From the NCBI RefSeq assembly GCF_002197845.1, contig NZ_NIDE01000003.1, forward strand, positions 1 through 64,000: DNA of 64,000 nucleotides, given 5' to 3'. The position numbers and the translations under genes were made by a program. Position 1 is the first letter of the stretch, and each line of letters starts with the position of its first letter. The notes under the pieces were generated by a model. It saw nothing but the letters and a program-made list of their open reading frames with translations, did no database searches and was not told the origin of the DNA. This DNA comes from Fimbriiglobus ruber. Lineage in GTDB: Bacteria > Planctomycetota > Planctomycetia > Gemmatales > Gemmataceae. Positions 1 through 10,268 of the stretch are shown here, piece by piece.

Positions 1-747
1 GGCCCGGCCCGTCCTTGAACGTGACCGTCCCGGTCGGCGTCCCGCTCCCGGGGGCCGATGCCGCCACCGCCGCCGTGAACGTCACCGCCTGGCCGGACAC
101 CCCCGGGTTGGCCGACGCTGTCAGGGTCGTGGTCGTCCCGTCCTGGCTGACCGTCGTCGTCACCGCGGTTGAGGTGCTGGTGGTGTACGTCGCGTTCCCA
201 ATGTATGCCGCGGTCACCGAGTGGGAGCCGGCCGCCAAGTTGCCGGTACTCAGCTTGGCCACCCCGCCCGTCAGGCTCCCGGTCCCGATCGGGGTCCCCC
301 CGTCGAGGAACACGACCGTCCCGGTCGGGGTTCCGGACCCCGAGGCGACGGTCGCCGTGTACGTCACCACCTGAGTCGTGACCGGGGTCGACGCCGATGC
401 CGTCAACGACGTGGTCGTCGCCGTGGTCGTCACCTCAGACAGGGTGACCGGGGGCGACATCGTGTAGTACCAGAGGAACCCGAGGAGGGCGCTGTCGGAC
501 GACCGGTACGTAGCCACGTACGTCCCGGCAGGGTTGCTGCTGGTACTCGTGGTGTAATACACCGCCGACCCGCCGGCCGTCGGCGGGGTGTGGTCGTACA
601 CGACGTCCCCGGTCCCGCCGGCCCCGAACACCTCGTAGTAGGTCGCGCTCTGGGGGGTAATGTCGAACGTGTCGGCACTCGTCGTCCCGTACAGGACGGT
701 CGCCCACGGCGGGTTGGTGGCCGAGAACCACACGGTCCCCAGGTTCG
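1..747 (-). CDS. C-terminal part of giant surface protein (frameshifted, runs off window)
   Basis: This is the downstream continuation of the giant protein encoded leftward from 10268. At a run of six G on the coding strand (748-753) the frame is lost by one base. Restoring one G lets the reading continue as SGGANLGTVWFSATNPP, matching earlier repeats. From there the frame is open to position 1. It contains the last ~80-residue 'LYGTxxADTFD' module and then at least two bacterial Ig-like (Big_3-type) domains of the form TSLTASA..VTYTATVASG..PTGTVVFLDG. No stop is seen, so the true C-terminus lies outside the window. Without the extra G this stretch is read out of frame and stops at 430. Either an assembly error or a real disruption. 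Confidence 0.75.
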
Positions 748-3700
748 CCCCCCGGACGCCGCCGTCGTCGTCACGTACGTCCCGCCGTTGCCCGGGTACG
801 TCGTGTCGTGAATGCCGGCGGCCGCCGGCGCATTGACGTACAGGACGTCCCCGCTGCCCCCGTTCCCGTACACGTCGAAGGTGGTGGCGGCGATCGGGAT
901 GACGGAGAACGCGTCGTTGTTGGCCGTCCCGTACAAATTAATCGCCGCGAACGGGTTGGCCGTGGCGGCAAAGACGACCCCGAGTGACGCCCCGCCGGCG
1001 AACGGGGTGGTGTTGATGCCCGTGTACGCGCCCCCGCTCGCCGTCGCGGCGACGATCCCGGCGGTCGTCGGGGCGTAATCGTTCAGCACGTCCGCCCCGC
1101 CGTTCCCGATGGCGTAAAAAGCGGTCGCGGCCACCGGGGTTACGTCGAACGTGTCGGCGTTGGCCGTCCCGTACAGCCCGACGGCCGCGAATGGGCTGGA
1201 CTCGTAGAACGACAAGGCTCCGAGGAGTGCCCCGCCAGCCGCCGGGGTCGCCGACACCCCCCCCCACACAACCCCCGAAACGGTGCCACTATACGTCACG
1301 TAGTGGACCCCGGCCGTGGCCGTGGCCGGCGCGTTCACGTTCAGGGTGTCCGCCCCGCCGTTCCCGAACACACTGTAAGAGGCGGCGGCTTGGAGGGTCA
1401 CGTCGAACTGGTCCGCCGTCCCCGCGCCGACCAAGCCGACCCCCGTCGGCGGGGCCGCCGCCGAGAACCACACGCTCCCGAGGGCCGCCCCGCCGGACAG
1501 TTGAGACGTGTTCACGTACGTCCCGGCGACCCCGGCGGACGCCCCCGCGACGGTCACGAAGTGGATGCCCGACCCGCCGGTTGTTGCCGGGGCGTACACG
1601 TTCAGAGTGTCGCTCGGGTCGCCGGCCACGAATGTATAATTGAGCCCGGCGGCCGGGGTCAATTGGGCCTGGCTGCCGGCACCCCCGTCGATCACCTCGA
1701 CCCCGCCGGCCGGCACGGAATACGTCCCGACCGTCGTCCCGTTAAGGACTACCGTGACCGACCCCGACCCGGACGGGGCGACGTTGACGGTGTTGTTCGT
1801 CGTGGACGGCGCCTGGACGACGAGCGTCGAACCCACGAGTTGGACGGTCGAGACGGGGTTAACGGCTTCCGTCAGGACGGCGGACGTGCTGGTCGTGAAG
1901 GTTCCATTCCCCGCGTACACCGCGGTAATTCCGTGGGGGGCGGCGGACAAGGCAGACGTGGCGTACGTGGCGACACCGCCGGTCAGAGTGGCGGTCCCGA
2001 GGACCGTCGTCCCGTCCTCGAACGTGACCGACCCGGTCGGCGTCCCGCCCCCGGGGGGAGACGATGCTACCGTGGCCGTGAACGTGATCGCTTGCCCGGA
2101 TGCGGTCGGGTTAGCGGACGAGACCAAACTCGTGGTGGTCGCCGATTGGCTCGCGCCGTCCGGGTGTGCGAACCGCGTGACCAACGAAGACCCTGTTTGA
2201 GCAGCTAGCGAATCCTGGCCGGCTACGGGGAGTTCGGTTGCTTCCGCCGGGGCCGCCTCGCGGGCGTCCGGGTGGCTCGTCCCCCCGCCGGTGTTCGGCC
2301 CGCGGACGGTCTGGGTTAGCAGCTGGCCGGCGGCGTCGTACGTCGACAGGGTCGTGTTCCCCACCCCGTCGGTGATCAGCGTCTGGCGACCGTCGGCGTC
2401 GTACGCGTACGTGCGCTGGCGGACGACGTCGCCCTCATCGTCGTAGAGCGTTTCCGCGGTCAGCCGGTTGTCCGCGTCGAAGGCCGACTGGGTGACGTTC
2501 CCGTCCGCGTCGACGACCTCGGTCAGGTTCCCGGCCCCGTCGTACGCGTCGGTCGTCTTGGCGTCGGTCCCGGCCGGCCCGTCGACGCCCGCGTCGGACG
2601 TCGTCTGCCGGCCGAGGGCGTCGTACGCGTACGACGTGACGTGGCTGTCGCCGTCGATCAGACCGATCAGGTTCCCGTCCGGATCGTACGCTTTCCGCGA
2701 GTACGTGTCGACGTCCCCTTCGGCGTCGTCAACCTCCTCGGACAGCAGGTTCCCGTCCGCGTCGTACACGTCGTACGTCTCGTTCCCGTCGGCGTCGGTC
2801 GCGAGCGTGAGCCGCCCGTCCAGGTCGTACGCGGACGTGGCGGCCCCGTCGCCCGCGGCCGGGGACTGGACCCGGGTGGCTTCGCCGAACGCGTCGTACG
2901 CGGTCAGGGTGGTGTGGCCGTCCCCGTCGATCGTGGCCGTCGGGTTCCCGGCCTGGTCGTACCGCGTCGTCGTCTGTGCAACCACGGTTCCGGTCGCGTC
3001 CACGGAAGTGGACAGGGTGACCCGGCCGGCCGGGTCGTAACCGGTCAGGTGGGTCGTCCCGTCCGGGTCGACGGACGCCGTCGGCCGGCCGGCCAGGTCG
3101 TACTGGGTCGTGGATTCGGTGACCACCGTCCCGGCGGCCGAGACGATCGTCTGCCCGAGCGACCGGCCCTCGGCGTCGTACGCGGTGAGCGTGCTGTCCC
3201 CGGTTCCGTCGACCACCAGGGTCGCCCGGCCGGCCGGGTCGTAGCTCGTCGTCGTCCGAACGGCCGCGGCCGTCCCGGCGGCGTCGGCCTCGTACGTCAG
3301 CCGGTTCGCGGCGTCGTACCGGGTCTGGGTCTGGTTCCCGTCCCCGTCCGTCTGGAGGGTCGCGTTCCCGTCGGCGTCGTACACGGTCTGATTCGACGTC
3401 ACCAGGGTCGACCCGGTCGCGGCCGACGAGTAGACGGCCGTGCTAATTGGTCGGCTCATCGCGTCGAAGGCCGTGAGCGTCGTGTTGCCGACGTTGTCGA
3501 CGGTCTCGGTCGGGTTCCCGTCGGCGTCGTACAGGGTGTTACTCGTGTACCCGTTCGGGTCGGTTACCGCGACTGCCCGCCCGTCGACGTCGTAGTACGT
3601 GCGGGTGACGTTCCCGAGCGGGTCGGTGACGGCCGTCGGGTCGCCGTCGGCGTCGTACGCGGTCAGCGTCGTCCGCCGGTCGGCGGCCGTGGCCCCGTCG

Positions 3701-6700
3701 GCGTTCCCGACCACCTGGGTGACCAAGCCCTGCGTGTTGTACGCGTACGTGGTGACGATCCCGTTGGCGTCGGTCGTGCCCGCGACCTGGCCGTCCGGGG
3801 TGTACGTGGTCGACGTGGTGTTGTGGTCCGGGTCGGTCGTGGAGACCAGCCGGTTCTCGCCGTCGTAGACGTACGTGGTGACGTCCCCGACCCCGTCGGT
3901 CATCGTCGACAGGTTGCCGGCCGCGTCGTACGTGTACGTGGCGGTACTCGACACGATCCCGGTCGGCCCGGTGTGGGTGACCGTCGACGTCTGCCGGTAC
4001 TGGGTGTAAGTGTAGCTGGTGACGTCCCCGACCGCGTCCGTCTCGGACATCAGCAGGCCGTCGGCCCACACGTCCGTGGTCGTGTCGCTGAGTGGGTCGG
4101 TCGTCGACGTCCGGTCCCCGGTCGCGTTCAGCCCGTACGTCGTGGGGTTCCCGTTCCCGTCGGTCGACGACGTCATCTGGTGATACAGGGGGTCGTAACC
4201 GTACGACAGATGCGACCCGTCCGGGTTGGTGATGCCGGTGACGTCCCCGTCGGTCACGCCCGACACGGACCCGTACTGGGTGGTCGTGGTCTGGCCGAGG
4301 AAGTCCGTCGCGGAGGTGACCAAGACCCCGTCGAGCAGTTTCCACGTCTGGGTCAGGCCGTCCGGCCGGGTGACCGCCAGCGGGACGTCCCCGCTGGTGA
4401 CCTGGTACTGGGTCTGGTAGCCGAGCGGGTCGGTCACCCGCGCCGCGGGGGTGGCCGTCGTCCCGACCGGGTCGGCGAACCCCAGGCCGGCGACCGAGTC
4501 GACCGTCCACGTCTGGTCGCCCCGGACGACCTCCGTCACCACGTTGTCGGTGTACGAGACGGTGGTTTCTATCGCCCCCCACGTGTCCATCGTCAGGTGG
4601 TGATCGTCGTCATACTCGAACGTGCGGGTGGTCCCGTCCGGGGTCGTCCACCCGGTCAGGTTACCGTTCGCCGCGAACGTCCACGCCCGCCCGCCCGGCT
4701 CGGTGATCTGGGCCAGCCCGCCGCCGCCGTACGCGAACGTGGTCACGCCCCCGTCCGCGGCCGTGACCGACGCCAGCGAGTCGTCGCCGTTGTACGCATA
4801 CTGGGTGGTCAGCCCGTCCCGGTCGGTGACCAGGGTCAGGTCGCCCTTGGCGTCGAAGTCCGAGACCGTCTGGTCCTTGGCCGTGTACTCGTACCCCTCG
4901 TCCGGGACGTACACCAGGGTGCCGAAGGTGCCGGCCGGGCTCGTGTACGTGTCGCCGGTGCCCTGGGCGAAGAACTCGTACCCGCCGGTCCCGGTCACCC
5001 ACATCAGGCCCCCGCACACGGGGATCAGGGTGTCCACCCCGGCGATCCCCCACCCGGCCCCGTACGGCGAGTTCGCCTCGTCCACGACGAATGCCGTCCC
5101 GGTGAACACCCCGGTCGCGTCGGTGACGTCCGACCCCGTGCCGGACACGAACGTGACCTGCGCCTGCCACCCGAACTGGCCGGTCTTGTCGTCCGGCGGG
5201 GCGTTCGTCGGGAGACTGAGGACGTAGTCCTGGCCGGGCTCGCGGTCGCCCGTGGTGAACGTGACCGGGTCGCCGTACTCCTGGCCGTCCCACGCGAACG
5301 CGACCTGGATCTGGTCGGGCAGCGGGTCGGTGTTCTGGCTGTGCAGGTCGAGCTGGACGGTGGGCGTGCCCCCGGCCGCCGCGGAGTTGTACACCAGGGC
5401 CGGGTTCAGCCCGACACTCGTCCCGGGGTTGAGGTCGAAGTCGAGGGGCTGGCTGACGGACAGGGCGCCGGTGTTGAGGGAGATGGACACGTCCCCGAGC
5501 GCCTGGGACTGGCCGTACGTCGGGTCGTCCGACAGTTGCGTGGTGGACCACCCGTTCACGGCCGGGACCGCGGTGGCGTACGTGTCGATCTCGTGCGTGT
5601 ACCCGCCCGCGTCGGTGAGCGTGACCCGGACCGCGAACGTCCCCGGCCCGGAATACGTGTGCTGCCCGCGGACCTCGAAGTCCGAGCCGTAGTCCGGGTC
5701 GGCGACGATCGTTCCGGGCGACGTCGTGCCGTCGCCCCAGTCGATGATGGCAGTGTCCTGAAGTGCGGTGCCGTCGACCTGCGTAAACCCGACGACCTCG
5801 ATGTCACTGGTCGTGACCCCGACGACGGCGCCAATGGGGGATGTGCTGACGGCGGCAACGGGGGCGCGGACGGTAACCGGTATCGCCGCGATTGCCGGGG
5901 TGCCTCCGTCGTGGGACGTTTTGATCAGGATGGTGTACACCCCGGCCGCGGAGTAGGTGTGCGGGTCAAGTACAGAGAATGTGTTGTCCCCGTCGTTGGT
6001 CGGAATAACGGTGTTCGTTGCCCCGTCGCCCCACTCGATGTCAGACGAGAGCCCGTCCGACACAAACGGGTCGTCGTCGGCGAACGTAGCGAGTACCTGG
6101 TCCAGAGATTGACCGGCGTCGAGCTGGATTGAAGGAATCGCACTGATGGTACGAACGGCACCGTCGGCGATGGTAACAGAGGCGGAAGTCGACCCTTGGC
6201 CGGAAACCTGGCCATTTACGCTGTATACAAACGTCGCCTTTGTCGTTGTCGTATATATGCCGGGCGTTTTGTAGATCGGGTCCCAATTTCCCGGATAATC
6301 CCCGTTAATCCATGTGACACCGTACGCACCGTACACCGCTCGTAGCGAAGAAGACCAGGACGTGGTGCCATTACCCCAATCGGTCTGTATTGTATCGGCC
6401 ACGGCGTACCGGTTACTGTCAGTTATTTGACCAAAATAAGCCAAGACTGGGACTCCAGTCTCGCCATCGATTGCCGGAATTGAATCGGTAACTCGACAGG
6501 TCGAATATCCGTCAGTTACTGTGACCGTCACCGCGTCCGAGAAAACAACCTCATCCGGACTGGCGAGTACATGAAAAGTATTACCCACCAGGATAATTGT
6601 GCCGGTAGAGACATTTCCGCTGCCCCAATCGACAGTAGCGATGTATTGAGCCTGTGCCGTTAACGGGTTCGAAGTCGTGAATGTTGCCACTTCAATGCCC

Positions 6701-7260
6701 GGTCCGTTGTTGCCGAACCTGGGGATCGAAAAACCATTAATATCTGCAACTCCAGACAGGTCGATCGGTGCCGCAGCGACCAGCGCCGATTCTAGCACTG
6801 TTTTTCCCGACACTTGAACCGTTACCGGAAAGGACCCGGGGCGCAAGTAGGTGTGATCCGCAGTGACGGTATATGTTTGATCAAGCGGTTCCTGGGCTTG
6901 GCCGGAATCCGTTGGGGCAAGAACCCCCGGACTAGAAGTGCCATCGCCCCAATAAACTGTGGCCGTGAGACAGGGTTCTGCCGGACCGACTACCTCGACC
7001 GTAGCGACATCGAATTGTTTGCTTTCACCTTCGGTCGAGGAAAGGGGCGTGGGGGTTACCACCACAGGAGGCAGAGGGCTAGGAGGTGACGAGGCCACAA
7101 CCGTGACATTGACTGACGTGGCTTGCACGTCACCGTCTGACGTTTTCAGCTGCACGTATGCGGTGTACAATCCAGGTGTATTGTAGGTGTGTGTACCTTG
7201 AATTTGGTAGCTACCTTGTGACCCAACGAGTGTAGCACCGGCCTCGCCACCATCCCCCAA
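430..7260 (-). CDS. central part of giant PKD/RHS/Ig surface protein
   Basis: An open frame of about 2270 codons without its own credible start; it continues the N-terminal piece after a missing G at 7254-7258 (VTVDWG | DGGEAG). Order: five PKD-like modules marked by WGDG/WGSG/WGNG (residues ~100-560), a junction domain (~580-790), a long RHS/YD-repeat region with dozens of copies such as YDADGNPT, YDAAGRLT and TDPLGNVT (~800-1640), a linker, one Ig-like domain (TSLVSSANPTASGQAITFTA), then a series of ~80-86-residue modules with GTANADTFDVTP and GNGGADxLN. RHS repeats form a large beta-shell in secreted toxins and adhesins. No toxin domain is visible here. After 748 the frame shown is wrong. 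Likely exported and surface-bound. Confidence 0.8.
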   Translation of the reverse strand: MGDGGEAGATLVGSQGSYQIQGTHTYNTPGLYTAYVQLKTSDGDVQATSVNVTVVASSPPSPLPPVVVTPTPLSSTEGESKQFDVATVEVVGPAEPCLTATVYWGDGTSSPGVLAPTDSGQAQEPLDQTYTVTADHTYLRPGSFPVTVQVSGKTVLESALVAAAPIDLSGVADINGFSIPRFGNNGPGIEVATFTTSNPLTAQAQYIATVDWGSGNVSTGTIILVGNTFHVLASPDEVVFSDAVTVTVTDGYSTCRVTDSIPAIDGETGVPVLAYFGQITDSNRYAVADTIQTDWGNGTTSWSSSLRAVYGAYGVTWINGDYPGNWDPIYKTPGIYTTTTKATFVYSVNGQVSGQGSTSASVTIADGAVRTISAIPSIQLDAGQSLDQVLATFADDDPFVSDGLSSDIEWGDGATNTVIPTNDGDNTFSVLDPHTYSAAGVYTILIKTSHDGGTPAIAAIPVTVRAPVAAVSTSPIGAVVGVTTSDIEVVGFTQVDGTALQDTAIIDWGDGTTSPGTIVADPDYGSDFEVRGQHTYSGPGTFAVRVTLTDAGGYTHEIDTYATAVPAVNGWSTTQLSDDPTYGQSQALGDVSISLNTGALSVSQPLDFDLNPGTSVGLNPALVYNSAAAGGTPTVQLDLHSQNTDPLPDQIQVAFAWDGQEYGDPVTFTTGDREPGQDYVLSLPTNAPPDDKTGQFGWQAQVTFVSGTGSDVTDATGVFTGTAFVVDEANSPYGAGWGIAGVDTLIPVCGGLMWVTGTGGYEFFAQGTGDTYTSPAGTFGTLVYVPDEGYEYTAKDQTVSDFDAKGDLTLVTDRDGLTTQYAYNGDDSLASVTAADGGVTTFAYGGGGLAQITEPGGRAWTFAANGNLTGWTTPDGTTRTFEYDDDHHLTMDTWGAIETTVSYTDNVVTEVVRGDQTWTVDSVAGLGFADPVGTTATPAARVTDPLGYQTQYQVTSGDVPLAVTRPDGLTQTWKLLDGVLVTSATDFLGQTTTTQYGSVSGVTDGDVTGITNPDGSHLSYGYDPLYHQMTSSTDGNGNPTTYGLNATGDRTSTTDPLSDTTTDVWADGLLMSETDAVGDVTSYTYTQYRQTSTVTHTGPTGIVSSTATYTYDAAGNLSTMTDGVGDVTTYVYDGENRLVSTTDPDHNTTSTTYTPDGQVAGTTDANGIVTTYAYNTQGLVTQVVGNADGATAADRRTTLTAYDADGDPTAVTDPLGNVTRTYYDVDGRAVAVTDPNGYTSNTLYDADGNPTETVDNVGNTTLTAFDAMSRPISTAVYSSAATGSTLVTSNQTVYDADGNATLQTDGDGNQTQTRYDAANRLTYEADAAGTAAAVRTTTSYDPAGRATLVVDGTGDSTLTAYDAEGRSLGQTIVSAAGTVVTESTTQYDLAGRPTASVDPDGTTHLTGYDPAGRVTLSTSVDATGTVVAQTTTRYDQAGNPTATIDGDGHTTLTAYDAFGEATRVQSPAAGDGAATSAYDLDGRLTLATDADGNETYDVYDADGNLLSEEVDDAEGDVDTYSRKAYDPDGNLIGLIDGDSHVTSYAYDALGRQTTSDAGVDGPAGTDAKTTDAYDGAGNLTEVVDADGNVTQSAFDADNRLTAETLYDDEGDVVRQRTYAYDADGRQTLITDGVGNTTLSTYDAAGQLLTQTVRGPNTGGGTSHPDAREAAPAEATELPVAGQDSLAAQTGSSLVTRFAHPDGASQSATTTSLVSSANPTASGQAITFTATVASSPPGGGTPTGSVTFEDGTTVLGTATLTGGVATYATSALSAAPHGITAVYAGNGTFTTSTSAVLTEAVNPVSTVQLVGSTLVVQAPSTTNNTVNVAPSGSGSVTVVLNGTTVGTYSVPAGGVEVIDGGAGSQAQLTPAAGLNYTFVAGDPSDTLNVYAPATTGGSGIHFVTVAGASAGVAGTYVNTSQLSGGAALGSVWFSAAAPPTGVGLVGAGTADQFDVTLQAAASYSVFGNGGADTLNVNAPATATAGVHYVTYSGTVSGVVWGGVSATPAAGGALLGALSFYESSPFAAVGLYGTANADTFDVTPVAATAFYAIGNGGADVLNDYAPTTAGIVAATASGGAYTGINTTPFAGGASLGVVFAATANPFAAINLYGTANNDAFSVIPIAATTFDVYGNGGSGDVLYVNAPAAAGIHDTTYPGNGGTYVTTTAASGGRTWGPCGSRPPTRRGRPSCTGRRVPTRSTLPPRARPTTRCSGPAGPGTSCTTTPRRRPAGRRCITPRVPAATLPGRTWLRTGRPTAPSSGSSGTTRCRPRSPCLR

Positions 7261-10200
7261 TCTACCGTAACGGTGTAGTCAGAACTACTCGCGCTGAGAT
7301 TTGCATCATCGAACGTAGCCAAGCTTCCGTCGAACTCGGCCGTTCCGTCCGAACCCGCCGTAATTGTTTGAGATCCAACACCGGCCAGTGATTTGGATGA
7401 AGGCGAGACGATTGCCGTGGTGGTTACCCTCGGGTAGGATGCCAACCCGGGAGTTAAGACCGTCCCGATACTGTCCAAAGTGCTGGTCGTATTACTGTCA
7501 AGGTTAACGCCAACGAAATATTCTCCGGGTTCTGAATAAGTGTGCGTGCCTGTGACAGTATATTGCCCGGCTGAACCTGTTACCGTACCCGGGCCGTACG
7601 ACCCATCGCCCCAGTAGATTGTAGCAACCGCGTTCTGAAGTGACAGAGACGGATCTGGATCCGAGAATGTTGCAAGAGGTATATTTGAGAGCATTACCCC
7701 TTGCGTTGCGTTGATCTGATTACTCTGGCCCTGCCAAGCAGTGTCGGTTACTGTTTCGGCGGCCACGTCTGCTATTGCGGTCCCGCTTCCTCCTTCATCA
7801 GCTTGCGGTCCATTAACATAAAAATCATCCGCGCCAACACTTATCGTATACTCGCCACTTACTGGATAAACGTGTCCTCCATAAATATCATACGCATCGG
7901 GACCGGTTTGTACGACACTCATCGATGTCGAATATGTAGTTGTATTCGTTGTTGGGCCGCTCCCCAAATTTAGGTAGCTGTCGCCATAGCCATCACCCCA
8001 GTTGATATCCGCAGTCAATTGATTGATATTTAATTGCCCCGTCGGATCTATTACGGAGGCGACGACACCTGAAAATGCATGGCCTGCTGTAGTAGAAACA
8101 GGATTGACGGTTACAGAGAGCGATGGCGGAGGAGTGGTTGGGGGCGCGGGCGGTGACGGTGGCACAGCAGGTGGGACAGGATCAAGGGTGTTCACTTGGA
8201 CATAGCTAACCGATGTGCTAATGTGGCCGTAGTTGTCCCAAGCCGTTACCGTCACTCCATATGATCCATCATTTGCATAGGCGTGATTTGGCGCAAGAAT
8301 ACGGTAATCATAATCAATCGATACACCATTAGATGACGCATAGCCCATCCAATTAATAATTTGAGCAGAATTTGATGTAGTTCCATCGCCCCAATCAACT
8401 GTTGCCGAAAAATCATCGCCGTGATCAAATACCCCTGCACTTAGAAAGCCCACGACCGTGGGGTCAGTATAGTCATTAGGAAACTCTGGGCTGGCTCCAA
8501 TAGGATAGCCCTGGGCCAGGTATTGCGGATACGTACTGGAGCCGAATGCCGAGTAAGCGGTGAGTGGCGCCTCGGCTACCGATGCGGTCCCGTTCAATAC
8601 AAGTTTGCCCTCGTCTCCTTTCTCGATAATAGCTGTTACAGAGTACGTCCCCTGTGCTGTATAGACGTGGTTCCCGTACACCACAAAATTACCTGCCCCG
8701 CTCGCCGCGTCAACCTGACCTGTCGATTCAAACCCGTCGCCCCACTCGATTGTGGCATTGTAGCCGTACGGCGATGTGACGGAGCTGGCGTCGTGAAATG
8801 TTGCCACTTGCCAGCTGGAATCTGTCGATTCAGTTGCCGTCATGCTTATGGGGTTGCCGGTCATGGCCGCATCCACAGCCAGGGTCGAGTTCCACAACGA
8901 CTCGGTTGTCGGCGCAGGCTCTACGTCCGCCGCCACGGTCGTCGTAACGTTGCCACCGTCCGCTTCGTGTACCGTGATCGTGACGCTGTAACTGCCCACG
9001 CTGTCGTATTCATGCGTTCCACGAATGCTTGTCTCGTTCACCTGGGCATCTTCGGTCATCCCATCGCCCCAGTCGATGGTCGCGGACGTCCCGGTCGGCA
9101 CCGTCTCACTCAGCCCGGCGACCACCGTTGAGAACGAGTTCCCGGCGATTGCCTGGATGTTGTACCCAGTTACCGTGACCGGTGCGGCGGCGATCGTCAC
9201 CGAGCTATTCGCGGTCCCCGACGATCCGCTCACCACGTCCTTGATGTCGACGCTGATCGAAAACGTGTCCGCGGTCGTGTACGTGTGCGACCCTTCGACC
9301 TGGTACCCGCCGCCCGCGACGGCCGTCACGACCCCGTAGCTCGTGCCGCCGTCGCCCCAGGCGATCGACGCCTGGAAGTCACTCACCTGGCTGAACGGGT
9401 TGCTGTCGGTAAATGTGGCCACCACGACGTTCGCCAGCGCCGTCCCTTGCTTCCCCGCCGCAAGTATTTCCCCTTCGGCCGTGACCAACCCGCCGGGCGT
9501 ACTCGTCGGGGCCGCGGGCGGAGAAGCCGGCGGAAGCGACCCGTGCGGGGTCGGCGGACTCTGGCCGGTCGGTTGGCCGGCGAGCGGGGGCACGGTCGGG
9601 GCCGCGGGCAGCGGCGGGGGACTAACCGGGCCGGGCGGGGACGCGGGCGGTGAGGCCGGCAAGGCGAGGGAGTGGACGCCGCCGGACGAGTTCGCCGCCG
9701 TCCCCGATGGGGTCGGCGCGACGCCGGGCATGGATGACCCGCCCCCGGTCGACGCCCCTTCGCCGTTCGACGCATTGTTGGCCGGCGCGCGGAGCCCGGT
9801 CGACGAACTCCCGGCGTCGGAGGACGACCCGCCGGGCGAACCCGCCCCGGACGTGGCCGTCCCCGACAACGCCCCGGACCCACTGGTGGCATTGTCGGTC
9901 GCGACCGCCGCGGACGAGGCCGGGGCGTCGGTCGAACCCGGTGCGCTGTCGCCGGGTATCACGGGCGGAAGAGTCGACGGGGAATCGGAATCCGACGTGT
10001 CCGTCACGGCGGGCGCGCTGACGTCCGCGGACGTGATCGACGTGCCGCCGACGTCCGACGCCGGGGCCTGGGCAGTGACGAACGCGGGAACCGCCCCGAA
10101 CGGCATCAGCCACGCGGTCGGCTGCCACAGCGAGCCCCCGGCGTCCCGGGTGTCGCACGGGTCGACGCCGAGGACGGCCCGCGTCCCCGGGGTCACCCAT

Positions 10201-10268
10201 GACCGCCGCCGCTTGGCCCAGAACCGGAACTGGCCGTAGATCCACCGCGTGAGCATGAACCGTCGCAT
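7146..10268 (-). CDS. N-terminal part of giant PKD-repeat surface protein
   Basis: I place the start at MRRFMLTRWIYGQFRFW (ATG at 10268), because the basic N-terminus followed by a hydrophobic stretch (WLMPFGAVPAFVTAQA) suits the long export leaders of planctomycete surface proteins. An in-frame ATG at 10370 is also possible. Residues ~70-300 are a low-complexity Ala/Ser/Pro/Gly/Thr linker. Then come seven PKD-like modules, each with WGDG in a beta-strand (AWGDGGTSYG, DWGDGMTED, EWGDGFEST, DWGDGTTSNS, NWGDGYGDS, YWGDGSYG, and DWG cut by the frameshift). The native frame leaves at a 5-G run (7254-7258); the codons after that down to 7146 are out of frame. The whole intact gene would exceed 3400 codons. 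Confidence 0.8.
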   Translation of the reverse strand: MRRFMLTRWIYGQFRFWAKRRRSWVTPGTRAVLGVDPCDTRDAGGSLWQPTAWLMPFGAVPAFVTAQAPASDVGGTSITSADVSAPAVTDTSDSDSPSTLPPVIPGDSAPGSTDAPASSAAVATDNATSGSGALSGTATSGAGSPGGSSSDAGSSSTGLRAPANNASNGEGASTGGGSSMPGVAPTPSGTAANSSGGVHSLALPASPPASPPGPVSPPPLPAAPTVPPLAGQPTGQSPPTPHGSLPPASPPAAPTSTPGGLVTAEGEILAAGKQGTALANVVVATFTDSNPFSQVSDFQASIAWGDGGTSYGVVTAVAGGGYQVEGSHTYTTADTFSISVDIKDVVSGSSGTANSSVTIAAAPVTVTGYNIQAIAGNSFSTVVAGLSETVPTGTSATIDWGDGMTEDAQVNETSIRGTHEYDSVGSYSVTITVHEADGGNVTTTVAADVEPAPTTESLWNSTLAVDAAMTGNPISMTATESTDSSWQVATFHDASSVTSPYGYNATIEWGDGFESTGQVDAASGAGNFVVYGNHVYTAQGTYSVTAIIEKGDEGKLVLNGTASVAEAPLTAYSAFGSSTYPQYLAQGYPIGASPEFPNDYTDPTVVGFLSAGVFDHGDDFSATVDWGDGTTSNSAQIINWMGYASSNGVSIDYDYRILAPNHAYANDGSYGVTVTAWDNYGHISTSVSYVQVNTLDPVPPAVPPSPPAPPTTPPPSLSVTVNPVSTTAGHAFSGVVASVIDPTGQLNINQLTADINWGDGYGDSYLNLGSGPTTNTTTYSTSMSVVQTGPDAYDIYGGHVYPVSGEYTISVGADDFYVNGPQADEGGSGTAIADVAAETVTDTAWQGQSNQINATQGVMLSNIPLATFSDPDPSLSLQNAVATIYWGDGSYGPGTVTGSAGQYTVTGTHTYSEPGEYFVGVNLDSNTTSTLDSIGTVLTPGLASYPRVTTTAIVSPSSKSLAGVGSQTITAGSDGTAEFDGSLATFDDANLSASSSDYTVTVDWGMVARPVLHSLGHKVATKFKVHTPTIHLDCTPHTCS

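Noticed and set aside
2641-6132. 1163-codon plus-strand open frame opposite the giant gene
   Set aside because: It is the antisense shadow of RHS/YD repeats in high-GC DNA, full of RVRRP-type low complexity and without any domain.
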